Assembly: GCF_032854445.1 (NCBI RefSeq)
Contig: NC_088304.1
Span: 30,761,732-30,821,731, forward strand
DNA: 60,000 nucleotides
From: Liolophura sinensis
Taxonomy: Eukaryota > Mollusca > Polyplacophora > Chitonida > Chitonidae
Direction of reading: 5' to 3'
Part shown: piece after piece, positions 11,101-26,100 of the stretch
Layout: every line of letters starts with the position of its first letter
Position numbering within the stretch: position 1 is the stretch's first letter
The notes under the pieces: model-generated
Seen by the model: the letters and a program-made list of their open reading frames with translations, nothing else
Database searches by the model: none
Told to the model about the DNA's origin: nothing
Translations under genes and position numbers: made by a program

Positions 11101-14100
11101 AAACCTTTAGCCCTTTTGGGACCTTTAGTCTCCTTGAAACCTTTAGCCCTATTGGAGCCTTCAGTCTCCTTAAAACCTTTAGCCCTATTGAGACCTTTAG
11201 TCTCCTTGAAACCTTTAGCCCTATTGGAGCCTTCAGTCTCCTTGAAACGTTTAGCCCTATTGAAACCTTCAGTCTCCTCGAAACCTTTAGCCCTAATGGG
11301 ACCTCTAGTCTCCTCGAAACCTTTAGCCCTATCGGAGCCTTTAGTCTCCTTGAAGCCTTTAGCCGTTTTGGAACCTTCAGTCTCCTTAAAACCTTTAGCC
11401 CTAATGGGACCTTTAGTCTCCTTGCAACCTTTAGTCCTTTTGGAACCTTTAGCCTCCCTCAAACCTTTAACCCTATTGGAGCCTTTAGTCTCCTTGAAAC
11501 CTTTAGCCCTAATGGGACCTTTAGTCTCCTCGAAACCTTTAGCCCTATCGGAGCCTTTAGTCTCCTTGAAGCCTTTAGCCGTTTTGGAACCTTCAGTCTC
11601 CTTAAAACCTTTAGCCCTAATGGGACCTTTAGTCTCCTTGCAACCTTTAGTCCTTTTGGAACCTTTAGCCTCCCTCAAACCTTTAACCCTATTGGAGCCT
11701 TTAGTCTCCTTGAAACCTTTATCCCTATTGGAACCTTTAGTCTCCTTGAAACCTTTAGCCCTATTGGAACCTTTAGTCTCCTTCAAACTTTTAGCCCTAT
11801 TGAAACCTTCAGTCTCCTTGAAACCTTTAGCCCTACTGGAACCTTTAGCCACCTTCAATCCTTTAGCTCTATTGGAACTATTAGCTTCCTCGAAACGTTT
11901 AGCCCTATTGGAACCTCCTGTCTCCTTGAAACCCTTTAGCCCTATTGGAACATTTAGCCTCCTTAAAACCTTTAGTCCTGTTGGAACCTTTTGTCTCCTT
12001 GAAACCCTAGTCTCCTTGGCAATGTGTTGGCAGGCCTATGTATGTAAATACATTTCTAATTTTGGGACTAGTGCCAATAATGGGGCCTCTGGACAAAGGA
12101 AAAATAGAATTCGCTTTTTATGCGGAAGTGAACATACTTCAAAACACATTTTTGGAATTCGATACCGCGAGAGAGTATGGGAAATCTAGAAACATGTCAC
12201 CACTACGAAATATCAGGGAGAAAAAAACATTTTATGTGTGAAGGAGCGAATAAAAAATGATGATGATAATATAAGCGGCTGGAAACAATAGCTAGACAGT
12301 GGATAGAACTGCCAGATAAGTATACTTTTATACTAAGGTTCGGTGAGTACATTGGCCACAAACACATCTAGACCTATAGTAAATTCTATACAAAGCCATG
12401 TGGCGAAATACTGCTTCTGTGACATATGGCCTTCAGCAGGAATATGAGCGAGATTTATAAAACGTTAAAAAGGGATTAAATAAACAAAAGTTTACACATG
12501 ATGGAAAATAATAGATTATCAACTACTGGAAAAGTCATTTTCTTGGAAAGCAACGCAACTGTGAGAAAACTGGAAGATTTCTTTGTTCGCTGTGTACGAA
12601 TAAGCGCTATATAATAACATGACATAATATAGTTTAAAGTTTTTTTAAACTCTAAATACGCACTCAATCGTTTCAAAAAGTTAGGCAACACGTTTGTTCA
12701 AGCCCTGATTAGATGATACTGCCACGCAGACATTACTGTTGGATGATAAGAGTGTAATTGTCTGAATTTATACTGTCTGAATCTAATTTCGTCCAAGCTA
12801 TACGGGTGGTATGGCATGAATGTTTTGAACATATTAGTTGAGTTGACGTTGACATATTTGCTACATCAATCGGAAACAAAACAACCGGCATTTGTAACCC
12901 GAAACAAGGCTGAATGACCCGGAAGAGGAATGTTGCCTTTCATCGAGTCATGTGTGGAATGGGTGGGCGCACTCCCGGGGTGTCAAACATAACCCAGACA
13001 CGTATGTAGGCTGTGGGAAGTAGGTAGACGTATAGAAGCCTGACAAGGACACAATGGTAAAGCGCCCTGACCGTGAACAGTACAGATATACAGGCGCAAT
13101 TTCATACGTTAGCCTATTATCCTTGCGGGTTCAGTCCAGGGCATGGACAGCGAATTTGTACATCCACCGGCCTTTACTGTTTACGGCGCCTTGGTACCAA
13201 AACAAGTGATCGACAAGTGGTCGTTCACGAAAGTTAGACCGCACAAACGGTAAGCCGAGCGTCCACAAATGTAGTGTGCATATGTGGGTCAAACGTGGGC
13301 AAGTTCGCCACTGACTTAGCATAGGTCGCTGGTTTATTTCAAGCACTCCCGCTTCCTACACTTAGGAAACTGACTATGCAATAGTGTGAATACAAGCAAA
13401 ACTTTCTTCAAAATGTCATTAAACAATGACCAAATGAATAAATAAAAACAAATATTACAGAAAGGCTGTAAGTCACAACAAATTTGATTGATCCGATGAA
13501 CCTATTAGCATATGCTAAATATACAAGGTAGTTTACTGTAAAGTTGTAATGTTAATAGACTTCAGGAATTTTCAGCTAAATACTACTTCGCGCACAGCGT
13601 AGATCTGTAATTCATAGCAATTTTAGTAACGCTTATAGATGTCACTCAACCAGTCCATTTTATCTCCGTGTGTAAAGACAACAGTCGATATACCTAAATC
13701 AAAGTCGTCCTTTTAAGCTTCCGTACATCGATATCTTTCCGCATACTGCTTTCCACGTATATGCCTAGGTTGACCTCGAATCGTAGGTTCCCTGAGGTAC
13801 AGTCGTACGGTGTTCGCATAATTCACTCACGCCAGATTTTTGATGCTGTGAGAAACTTAAGGTCTCCGCTGTGTTTTGCCAGGTGTTAATAATTTTGAGC
13901 TGTACACAGTAAATCCTCAGCACCTCTAGCCCTGTTGTTATTTTTCTTGTTCAGATCAGCGTCTGACATTTCGGGAAAACGTCCAGAGACTCGAGTATGC
14001 CTCTTAACATGCCATAACAATGCACATTGAAATTGAGAGGCGCACATTGAGACTAAAGTGTAAACCAACTGTTTTGATTTCGCCAGACTTCAGTTTGATA

Positions 14101-17100
14101 TACTTCGGACTGAGACAAAACAACTCCCACTAAGGCTTGTCCTATACCCATCTAACAGAACAAGACAGCGCCCCCATCTCATCCTCCTCTATTTCCTTAA
14201 GAGTCACCTAAAGTTCAACAAAATACATTTTCCCGCCTTTCTAGATCGAGTGATTCAGGCCTATTCACAGAAATCATGAGTTCGAATCCAGTTCCAGCGG
14301 GACTGATTACAGCTTTATGCTATGAAGTTTGCAAAAATTTCTATAAAAAAGCATAACACAAGACAGGAAAGCATCTACATCTCCAACAACAAGCCTATCC
14401 CCAAATTTTATTCCTTACTGTTTTCGGATATCAATGTTTCAGTGTTAGTAGGCCTACTAATGCTAATAAACTTTCTCAAATTTACTCATATTAAGGTGGT
14501 TCCTTTGACAAGGTTACGTTGCTATCGTGAAATGATAGCTGTTCTCCATTAGAGTACTGGCGTGTGTCAAAGCCCAATCAGCGCTTTAGGGGTCCACTCA
14601 AGTTCACGTAAATATCGGCGACGCAGGTGGGGGCTCTCGCAAAATATAACGTAGATAAAAGATTGTTAGATTGAATACATCTATGCAAAATAACGTAGAC
14701 AAAAGATTGTTAGATTGCTAGATTGAATACATCTATGCAAAATTAGGTAGATAAAAGATTGTTAGATTGTTAGATTGTTAGATGGAATACATATCTATCT
14801 TTCGACTCGACGGCGCCGTTGGCGCCTAACGTAAAGTCACGTCTTTTACCTGAGGCAGCTTGTGAGAGCCCCCATCTGTCTCGTCGATATCTGTGTGAAC
14901 TCGCGAAACCCCTGAAACGCCGACTGGGCCTATTATGGCACGACTCCTACAAATTCCACTCAGAAGTCATTTTATGGAAAGAGTAATGCGGTACGTAAAT
15001 TGTAACTTAGTCTTTATGTGTTTTAATTATTGACTGAAGTATTTTGATTATTTGATCATTTATTTATTAATTCTTAAAGGTGCATCTCATCTATGCTTGA
15101 ATATAACGTTTGTTATCGTGCTATGGGAATCTGTGATTACAGCTAAAAAGTACAAATACTTTATCGTGACATAGGTAAACACAATGCATTGCTCGAAACA
15201 AGCGTAAGATCAAAGCTGCTGTTGTTTAAGCAGATTTTTCCACTGGAACCTAAAAAGTGACAGGTTTCACGCAAGGATTCCCTCTGGTGGATTTTCGCCG
15301 GGAATCCATGACTTCTCCGTCTCCTGGTCCACAAGTTCATTAAAAATCCAGTTCCTCAAACCTTGTCAATGTTTTTGACACAAGACAAACTCACCGCAGC
15401 ACACGTGGTGTGATTCGCGGTGACTCCTAAAACTGTAACTTAATTTAATGCAGATTCGAGCGGTACACTCAAAATCTGTAACCATATATAAAGAACCGTA
15501 GCGGACCTGAACGCGACAGCACTATATGTTAATCATTATTAAAACGAATAGGCGTGTTTCCGTATTGACACTGGCGCCTGCTCCTAATTTGACATATGTA
15601 CAATAAAACCTAACCTAGTCTTTTTTCAGATTAGGTTAATGCCTTAGGGTGTTTATTTTACAAAAGGAATACACGGGACACTGTGTCTGGACACTGACCT
15701 GTTAACGACGTTTTGAGAAGGTCATTATAACATCTGCATGCATTCACGAGAATGGTAACTTGCCTGGATACCAACAAGTTCTAAGTAAGACGTCACTTCA
15801 GTTTTAATGCTATAGACAAGAGGCCTGACATCACTGGTTATGCGTGACCATTTGGGGGCTATCACGCTGTCGTCGCTGCTCTAGGCTTACTCTTTATTGA
15901 TGTGGATATTTTTTATAGTACCACAAAACCACATTCTTATGAAACCATTATGAAATAAACCCGACCATATAATTCATTTGCGTGAAATAATATTCATGTA
16001 CGTCAAAAATCATCACATAATCAAATATAAACCATATCAAGCAAATCGGGATATAGCTTCTTAAGGATAAGTAAAAGATAAACGTTCAGCGTTGACATGA
16101 TGGAACACAACTATCCGATGTAATAAAACAATTAACAAGACAAGTTTTTCATTCCATGTCAGAACAACTTTGAGATTCAATTATAATATTTTAAATCAGT
16201 CCATGATTACTCTCTATGCCATTTGACGGGCCACCATTGAAGCGCTACGGGCCACCGACAGTTAGGGGTATTTCGTGAAACGGCCATCAAACACAACCGG
16301 CGCTTTGTGGAACGACCGCTCAAAGTTACGGTTTTTTTTTTTTCTGGGAAGGGCCATCAACCCCCTAGGGTGCTTTGTGTAACGGTCCTCAAATGCTAAG
16401 GGTGCTTTGTTGCATGGCAATCAGAACACTTTGTGGAACGGCCTTCAAATCCTACGGGCACTTTGTGGGACGGCCATCAAACACTACAAGTACTTTAGCA
16501 GAAATTTGTATGTATTTATCACTGACGTTATCACCTTCAGCAGAAGTGATAAATATGCAATTTCTCCAGAAGACGAGTCTTAGAATTTTTTTGTTTTAAT
16601 GTTAAATTGGATGTCTAATAACCTTCACCAAACGTTATAAGACATTCGTGAAATTGCAATTAAACGCCACGAGCACTTTGTGGAATAGCCCTCAAACCCT
16701 ACGAGCACTTTGTGCAACGGCCCTCAAACCTGCGAGCAATTGGTAGAACGGCTATAAAACGTTACGGGCTGTTCATACATGTATGTAGGCTACAATGTCT
16801 CACAGAAACGCAACACAGAGGACACTTGGCATGACGCTTTACACCAGCAACAGCATGATGACCCTAAAGGCAGATTTCCCCTAGCCGGTTATGCAGATTG
16901 CCAAGTCAGAGATTTACGAGAAAATGCTCATTTTAAAGTAGTCCATTATATAGGCTTGCCCTGACTCGGAATTTAACTCGAGTCGCCTGTCTGTAGGTAG
17001 TTGAAATACTTTCAAGTCATTTTCTCTTTAATGTAATTATGAGCAAACTCACCTGGTCTAGCTGCCAATCTACAAACAGCCCGCCTTCATTGATCATCCA

Positions 17101-20100
17101 CACGGTCAGGTGACAGACGGCGCCGAGGTAATCCGAGGGCAGGGTGAAGTGGTCCGTGCTAAACAGAGGATTGGATAATTGATTGAGCGATTCATGAATT
17201 GCTTGAGCGAATGATTCATGGGTTGGTCGACAGAGAAATTTATGGAGTGCTTGACCGACACATGGGTGTATGATGCATGAATTGCTCGAGCGAATGATTC
17301 ATGGGTTGGTCGACAGAGAAATTTATGGAGTGCTTGACCGACACATGGGTGTATGATGCATGAATTGCTCGAGCGAATGATTCATGGGTTGGTCGACAGA
17401 GAAATTTATGGAGTGCTTGACCGACACAAGGGTGTATGATGCATGAATTGCTTGAGCGAATGATTCATGAGTTGGTCGACAGAGAAATTTATGGAGTGCT
17501 TGACCGACACATGGGTGTATGATGCATGGATTGGTTGACTGAAGGATTCATGGGCTGGTCGACAGAGAAATTTATGGAGTGCTTTACCGACACATGGGTG
17601 TATGATGCATGAATTGCTTGAGCGAATGATTCATGGGTTGGTCGACAGAGAAATTTATGGAGTGCTTGACCGACACATGTGTGTATGATGCATGCATTGC
17701 TTGAGCGAATGATTCATGGGTTGGTCGACAGCGAAATTTATGGAGTGCTTGACCGACACATGGGTGTATGATGCATGAATTGCTTGAGCGAATGATTCAT
17801 GGGTTGGTCGACAGAGAAATTTATGGAGTGCTTGACCGACACATGGGTGTATGATGCATGAATTGGTTAACTGAATGATTCATGGGTTGGTCGACAGAGA
17901 AATTTACGGAGTGCTTGACCGACACAAGGGTGTATGATGCATGAATTGCTTGAGCGAATGATTCATGGGTTGGTCGACAGAGAAATTTACGGAGTGCTTG
18001 ACCGACACATGGGTGTATGATGCATGGATTGGTTGACTGAAGGATTCATGGGTTGGTCGACAGAGAAATTTACGGAGTGCTTGACCGACACATGGATGTA
18101 TGATGCATGGATTGGTTGACTGAAGGATTCATGGGTTGGTCGACAGAGAAATTTATGGAGTGCTTGACCGACACATGGGTGTATGATGCATGGATTGGTT
18201 GACTGAAGGATTCATGGGTTGGTCGACAGAGAAATTTATGGAGTGCTTGACCGACACATGGGTGTATGATGCATGAATTGCTTGAGCGAATGATTCATGG
18301 GTTGGTCGACAGAGAAATTTATGGAGTGCTTGACCGACACATGGGTGTATGATGCATGAATTGCTTGAGCGAATGATTCATGGGTTGGTCGACAGAGAAA
18401 TTTATGGAGTGCTTGACCAACACATGTGTGTATGATGCATGGATTGGTTGACTGAAGGATTCATGGGTTGGTCGACAGAGAAATTTATGGAGTGCTTGAC
18501 CGACACATGGATGTATGATGCATGGATTGGTTGACTGAAGGATTCATGGGTTGGTTGACAGAGAAATTTATGGAATGCTTGACCGACACATGGGTGTATG
18601 ATGCATAAATTGCTCGAGCGAATGATTCATGTGTTGGTCGACAGAGAAATTTACGGAGTGCTTGACCGACACATGGGTGTATGATGCATGGATTGGTTGA
18701 CTGAAGGATTCATGGGTTGGTCGACAGAGAAATTTATGGAGTGCTTGACCGACACAAGGGTGTATGATGTGGGGGTGGGGTGTGAGGTTAGGGGTCTGGG
18801 TGCCTCGATTCAGCTACTGACCTTTGGTAAGTCACTGACGTGTACATGTACATATGTACACCATTTTGGTGGAACACGATTCGGGTCGAATATTGTTTTG
18901 TAACCCATTCTGGCCCATCAATTTGAAACTGTAAATCGTGTAGTTTTCCTTCTTAATTTATTCACTTTCAATCACGTGAAAAATATAACTAACATACCCT
19001 CCATGTTCAAAGTTGTTCCGATTGTTTTTAAGTGGTGTGATCTCTGACCAATTGCCGCTCTCCGCACCGAGCCTCACCTTCACCGAGGCGTCTGTTCCCG
19101 CACCCCAGGAGAGTCCCGTTTTCACAGTCAACGTGTATTCTGCAACAAGAAAGTACACGTATCGATATATAGGGTAAAAATATTAGTAATATATTCCGTT
19201 GTATATGAGGTATCTAGTATATCAAAGCAAAGAAATCATACGTGTTCTACTTTACAGGGACACGGGAAGCTTGAATTAAGGACAGAATTGTATTTCAGTC
19301 GAAAATTTAGAAAAGAGTTGTTTATTATTGCGTTGATTAAATCACCTGCCCTCCCCCCTCCCCCTTTATATCCATGAAATCTTGACCAATCGAGAGCAGG
19401 CGTTTTGCCTTACCCACGGTCAGGAAGACACAAATACACGCAGGAATACAATCAATCAAGTAGCCATTCGCCGCATTTGTCAGCCGGCCAGCAGAACTAA
19501 GCCTCTATGCCAGCCCCATCGGTCATCTGGAGTATACCATGTCTGTGATGTGTTTACGCTTCACAAGCGCCCTGCTCTAACAAACCAGTCAGTGTATCTA
19601 TCTTTTTAAATTAGGTGGTCAGATCGAGTATATGTACTACGAGATATGTTCCTCTCAATCTAAGCTAAACTATATCCTCTTTCTCTAACTGGCCTCTGTG
19701 AGATAAACCAAACGGCACTCAAAAACGTTCTGTCCACTTTATACCGGGAGTTGCCACCTTTAGTTCTACATGTGGCTCATGTGAAGCGAACTTGATAACA
19801 TGTAGATGGGTCATATTATGGTTTAGCTAGACCGGAATAACATACGTCACTAAGAGTTTATTACGGCTAAGCTGTTTAAAATTACCTAAGTCTAAATCGC
19901 CTACCTAAGTTATAAATCGCCAAGAATTAAATGTCAATAAAGACCAGATAAATTTGCAAAGAAACATTCAACATAAACCGTCAAATATAATGAAAGACTT
20001 ACGGCATAGAGAGTAAGACCAGAACAGCGACGACAGTCTGATAGACGTACAGCATATAGAGTAAGACCAGAACAGCGACGACAGTCTGATAGACTTACAG

Positions 20101-23100
20101 CATAGAGAGTAAGACCAGAACAGCGACGACAGTCTGATAGACTTAAAGCATAGAGAGTAAGGCCAGAACAGCGACGACAGTCTGATAGACGTACAGCATA
20201 GAGAGTAAGACCAGAACAGCGAAGACAGTCTGATAGACTTACAGCACAGAAAGTAAGACCAAAACAGCGACGACAGTGTGATAGACTTACAGCATAGAAA
20301 GTAAGACCAGAACAGCGACGGCAGCGTGATAGACTTACAGCATAGAGAGTAAGACCAGAACAGCGACCACAGTGTGAAAGACTTACAGCATAGAGAGTAA
20401 GACCAGAACGGCGACGACAGTCTGATAGACTTTCAGCATAGAGAGTAAGACCAGAACAGCGACGACAGTGTGATAGACGTACAGCATAGAAAGTAAGACC
20501 AGAACAGCGACGGCAGTGTGATAGACACACAGCATAGAGAGCAAGACCAAAACGGCGACGTCAGTGTGATTGACGTACAGCATAGAGAGTAAGACCAGAA
20601 CAGCGACGGCAGCGTGATAGACGCACAGCATAGAGAGCAAGACCAAAACGGCGACGTCAGTGTGATTGACGTACAGCATAGAGAGTAAGGCCAGAACAGC
20701 GACGACAATGTTTAAGCTGGCAGATGGTCACACGTAACCGGTGAAATACGGCCTCTTGTCAGTCTATCTCAGTCAGGGTTTTATTCTAACCGTTCATGTA
20801 AGTGCATAAATAGTAGTAATTTACACACACCCTTGCGCCATGGGTCAGACAGAACTAGGTAAAAATGTGCAGTGAGACGAACTGCAATTTATTAGGCGTC
20901 ACTGGTCTAGAATTACTCAAAATGCTGTGTGGCCATCACATTTAGCCTACAATAAGATTAAAAGAACTGAGAAAGTATATATGAAGTAAAACATTAGTAT
21001 GGGTTCTTTCATACAGTTCTTAATGGTGACGGAAATGACCAAGGAATGTGCTGTAAGCTAATTAATTAAATCAGTATTCTAATCGTAGAGTATACCAATT
21101 TATAGCTATAGTCGTTAATCCAATAAATCTATCTCAGTTGCACGTTGGTTTCAACCTTTTACGTATCCAAAGTGCCAATATTATATAGGCTAAAACTATG
21201 CATATATAAGCCCCAAGCCCCGGATTATGCAGTATTTCATACAATTATGAAGCGGATCATTTGGGATTCTAGACACGTCGTCCACATTCACTCCCAAAAG
21301 AATTTTTTACTCTTTGCAAAATGTAAGAAACTTGAGTGGAAGAACAGTTAACAAATTGGTGATACTTTAAGTATCCACGAGCTTGTGTGGAAGCGCCATA
21401 CTTCCTGCAGTGAACAGAGGCATTTAGCCTTGAACAGTGAAAGATAATATCATAGCTCAGACAACTTGACTCGGATTATAAAAATACAAGTTTATCTACA
21501 CCACACTCGTGACGCCCGTCTGCCTCAGCTTCCGGGAACTTTCCCCTTTCCTCGAATATTTACTACGGATTTGTCTTTCATCTGTCACAGACCACCCCGC
21601 AGGATTCATGGAGAGTAAAATAAATGATCTGTTCCGGGTCGACCGGACCTGGTGAATGTTTACATATCGTCCTCGTGCAGTAGAGGTGATAACAGATATC
21701 TGTAAGCACAGATAATGACCGCTGATCGCGGCAAAGATTTCACTAGTGGCGACAAAGGATTGGAGGGAATTAATAGTTTAAAACTATTTGTTGGAGTTAA
21801 ATAATACTATCTTATAAGCTTCCATGGTAGCGAATCGGTATTGGACATGACTGCCTAAACAGTCAAAATTCCAGTCAAAAGTCCAAGAATATATTTAGTT
21901 TTTTCTTATAGATTTAAATTTTGCGCTCATGCAGCAACTTTTTGAAAGCGTCTATCCCATGTGTAGTGGTCTTGCACCCAGAACACAGACAGTCAGTATT
22001 ATCTGATATCGCATTTAGAAAGATCATATCACAACAGTTTTAAAACCGTTATTTCCAATGTCACCATAAGTGAATAGTTTCCTGCTTCTGGTGTTAACCC
22101 TCTGCATGATTATCCCCACACATTACATAGTTCTGGGCTTTCCAAACTGACAAAATGTTCGCTCCAAATGGCGAGTTTTCATCCTCTTTTTTGAGTAATT
22201 CTAGACAAGTGACTTCTAATATATTGCAATTAACATCACTGCATATTTTTATTATATAATTTGATACTTTTTAAGCATTTACATGAACAGTCAGAACAAA
22301 ACCCTAACTGGGATAAATTGACACGAGACCGTATTTCACCGGTTACGTGTGACCATTTGTCGGCTAACACACTATCGTCGCTTCTTTGGGTTTACTCTCT
22401 GTGCTGTACGTCTTTAATTATATTCCAAACACTCCAGTTTGATGTACTCTCACTGTTGTAAACGTTAGTGTAGGGAATTTTTAAAATGAAAGTTCCCTGG
22501 ATTCTTTATAACAAAATAAAATGAAAATATCATCCATAAGTATTCTAGAGGAAACAGTGAAATTTTATTTTCCATGCAACGCTTTATATTACAACCTCCC
22601 ATCCAGGTACTGCATCATCAGCAACGTTAGGTTATCGGAATCAATACCTACTGTTACGATAGTTTGCCCAGAAAGACCGAGGTTCGATCCCGAAACTGGT
22701 CAAGTCCACGTCAAAACTGTCACGCTTCACTTTTCAGCTAAAGCTTAGCATAAAATTCAGGTTAGGCAGAAATCAGATCGCCACGGAATTGCTATACTAC
22801 TAGTAGGAGGGGAGACTTATCAAGTATATTAACAGCTGTGTCACAGCCTTAACCTCAGGTCTTTCTTAACCAGTCTCTCTTCCTGTACTAAGATCTAAAC
22901 TTTCTCTGGCGTGATCATGGAAGTTCGAACATCCATTTCTCCGACTTGTACTCGATGCATGTACCATCAGCAGGTATTTTTTTTATAGCACAGCATAACG
23001 ATTTGCCTAAACCGAAGTTCTCTTGAATTTTTGTAAAGATGGGGCAGTAAGCATCACATTTTGCAGCCTTCCCTTTATTATTATTCTTATGATTGTGATT

Positions 23101-26100
23101 GCTTAGCTTCATAATTATGTCTGGCTGCCTCTCCGGCCGTACGTGGGAAGATCTGTCAGCAACCTGCGGACGGGTTTCCCTTGGGCTGTGCCCAGTTTCC
23201 TCCCACCATAATGCTGGCCGCCGTCGTCTTGAGTATGGGGGAACACACCAATCAAATAAATAAATACATTAATAAAATAGATGCTGTATACTGGACGTCA
23301 CTTGCCCAAAATTACTCACGATTGTTCCTAAGGTACACCCTCTTAAATCAGTGACTATGACTAAGAAACTTGCCTTGTACCTCTATATATGAGAGACAGA
23401 CTTTGCCCTAGCCGCATGACAAAACAATCTCCTTCTCATATCGTGCAGCTGAACTTTGTTAGATTTGATTGATGCTTAACACCATACTAATGTTGGAAGG
23501 ACTTAAGATATATGTCACTCCTCTCCGGCCGTAAGTGGGAAGGTCTGCGGCCAACCTGCGAATGGCCGTTGGTTTCCTCCGTTCCACTGTTTTCTTTCTT
23601 CCCACTATAATGTTGGTCGCTGTATGTTGGTCAATGTGTAATATATATCTTACGTCTTCATTCGCGGGCAACACATTATTCACTTCTCCACGTTTCAGAC
23701 ATCGATGTGTAATATATATCTTACGACTTCATTCACGGGCAACACATTACTCACTTCTCCACGTTTCAGACATCTAAATGTAAACACACAATAGTGATAA
23801 TTTTTTTTATCGCCCAGTTTTTATTACGCAGTTAAGGATACGTATTTGTTTCTTAAATATTTTGTGGTATCTGCTGAACTCAGCATAGCTGATAATCTAT
23901 CGCGCAGATTCAACGGACAAGCACGGAAGCGAAAACGGACTTCACTACTTATCCGTACCACTTGATTGTCAGTTCGTTTTTGTTATCAGCTGATGTTATC
24001 CACAATGCAGTCTTGTACGGTATCTGTCCCAAACATGTAGACCGGAAGTAGGTAAAGAGGACTTTGCATACCACACTTAACTTCGGAATAAGTATATTGC
24101 TTTATTTTTAGTCCTTTGTTGTAATCTGAGGTGACAAGCGGTGTACATAGACCTATATAATGTAATGTGTCAAATTCGAAAAGGCCAAGTTTGCAGAGAT
24201 TGAGGTCAGGTAAACATGCAGATAGAAAACATATCTCTTGTTGACAGCCTTCTCCAAAGCATGATGTGTAGTAAAACATGTTCATTATTACTTAAAGTCA
24301 ATAGTAAATACAAACTGTTGATGGGGCTCTAATGAGTATTTTACAATGAATGTCAAGTACCAGAACTTATATGAAATCATGTACTGACTTAATTTATTTA
24401 TTTATTTATTTGATAGGTGGTTTACGCCGTACTCAAGAATATTTCACGGCGGCCAGCATTATGGTGGGAGGAAACCGGACGGAGCCCGGAGGAAACCCAC
24501 GACCATCCGCAGGTTGCTGCAAGACCTTCGCACTTCCGGTCGGAAAGGAAGCCAGCATGAGTGCAATGACTTAAGAGAACATAAATACTGTAGGTCGCTC
24601 TGGAGGCAAATAAAGAGAAAGCATAGTTTTATACACCAATTAACGGTACCAATTGTTTCACTTGAAAATTTTTCAGGAAAATACCTTCAGTGAGGTTTGG
24701 TCTCCATATAGAAAACAAAACTTCGTAATTTGAGCAAATTCTAAACAGTTGTTGCATGTTTTTTTGCCAATTTAAAGTTGAACCCGTATATTATTTGGAC
24801 CACAGAGATATTGGTAATAGACATTATGTTCATGATGACGGGTCCAGATTTTAATTTTAGAAAATCCAGAAGAAACTGGTTCACTGATCGATTATATGGT
24901 TGAATGATTTGTGTTCGTCGTCGTATTTGACAATTTTATACATATACATGTATTCGTGGAGGAAAGAAATCACAATGATTAAAGCAAACCATAGACCGTC
25001 GGTATCATCGACTGTCGGCACTATCGACCGTCGGCACTATCGACTGTCGGCACCATCGACCGTCGGCACTATCGACCGTCGGCACCATCGACCGTCGGCA
25101 AATACAACACCACCTTTCGCACATGTAGAGCAGAGAGAGAGGGCCTGGTGTTTTCATACACACATGTTTCCATAATTATAATTTGTAAACCACATATACA
25201 TTACATTATGCATTTCTCATGTTTCTTCTGATTCAGATCTGCTGCATAACTACAAGAAGGTTTCGTGTTTGCCCACTTTATATATACCTGTATGATAAAC
25301 TGACTCACCAGGTTGGCTATGATCTGACAAACCATAGCAAAGCCGGAAGCCAGATTGTACTAGTTTACACAGAATTATCTCCTCTTGACAGTACTATATT
25401 TCACCAGCAATAACCAAGACAGATGGATGTGTCCATAAATTGCTGCTAACAGGACGAATTAAATGAAAGTGAATGACTGATTTCATCTGGAAAATGCTAA
25501 AACTGAAAGAATGATAAAGAACGAAGATTGACAAGGACGTGGGTTTCGTCAACTTCTATCGCACGCCCAGATATGGACACTGTAGCACAATAAGCCGAAT
25601 CGGCATTTTATGTTCACGTAGGTTTAGCCGAAATACAGAGGGGAACTTGCAAGCTAGAAGACGCGAGTTTGCTTACATAGACCACAACCTGCTACACTGT
25701 CAAGGTCGCGACACACGAAATGCCAAAAGGTTTCTATCTGGATAAGCGGCGTAATGTTTCAAGTTTACACGTGCTGCGGTAACTGTTTCCAGCCAGCGTA
25801 GTGATCTATTTGTACCCACCGATTACGTAAAAAAATAACAGGGCACAGATCTGGGTAATTGTAAATAAAATATCCCCACGCAACATATGGTCTTGACTAT
25901 CAATTCTCAGTAAATTGGCCCCGTGTTCCTCTGCCATCTGACATTAAAAACAACTCTGGGAGAATTTCGGATTGTTTATCACCGACCTGGCTGACAGGAC
26001 GTACATCTGTCGAAAAAGAAGGTGGTCGACGGGATAGAGCGATTGCAGCTTATTGTGTGTATGTCAGCAGAAAAGATAAGGCTTGACGAGACCGAGGTAA

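Noticed and set aside
10779-12189. Open frames of 359 and 435 codons on opposite strands with 12-residue repeats
   Set aside because: Both come from the 36-bp array. Opposite-strand openness follows from a period divisible by three, not from coding.
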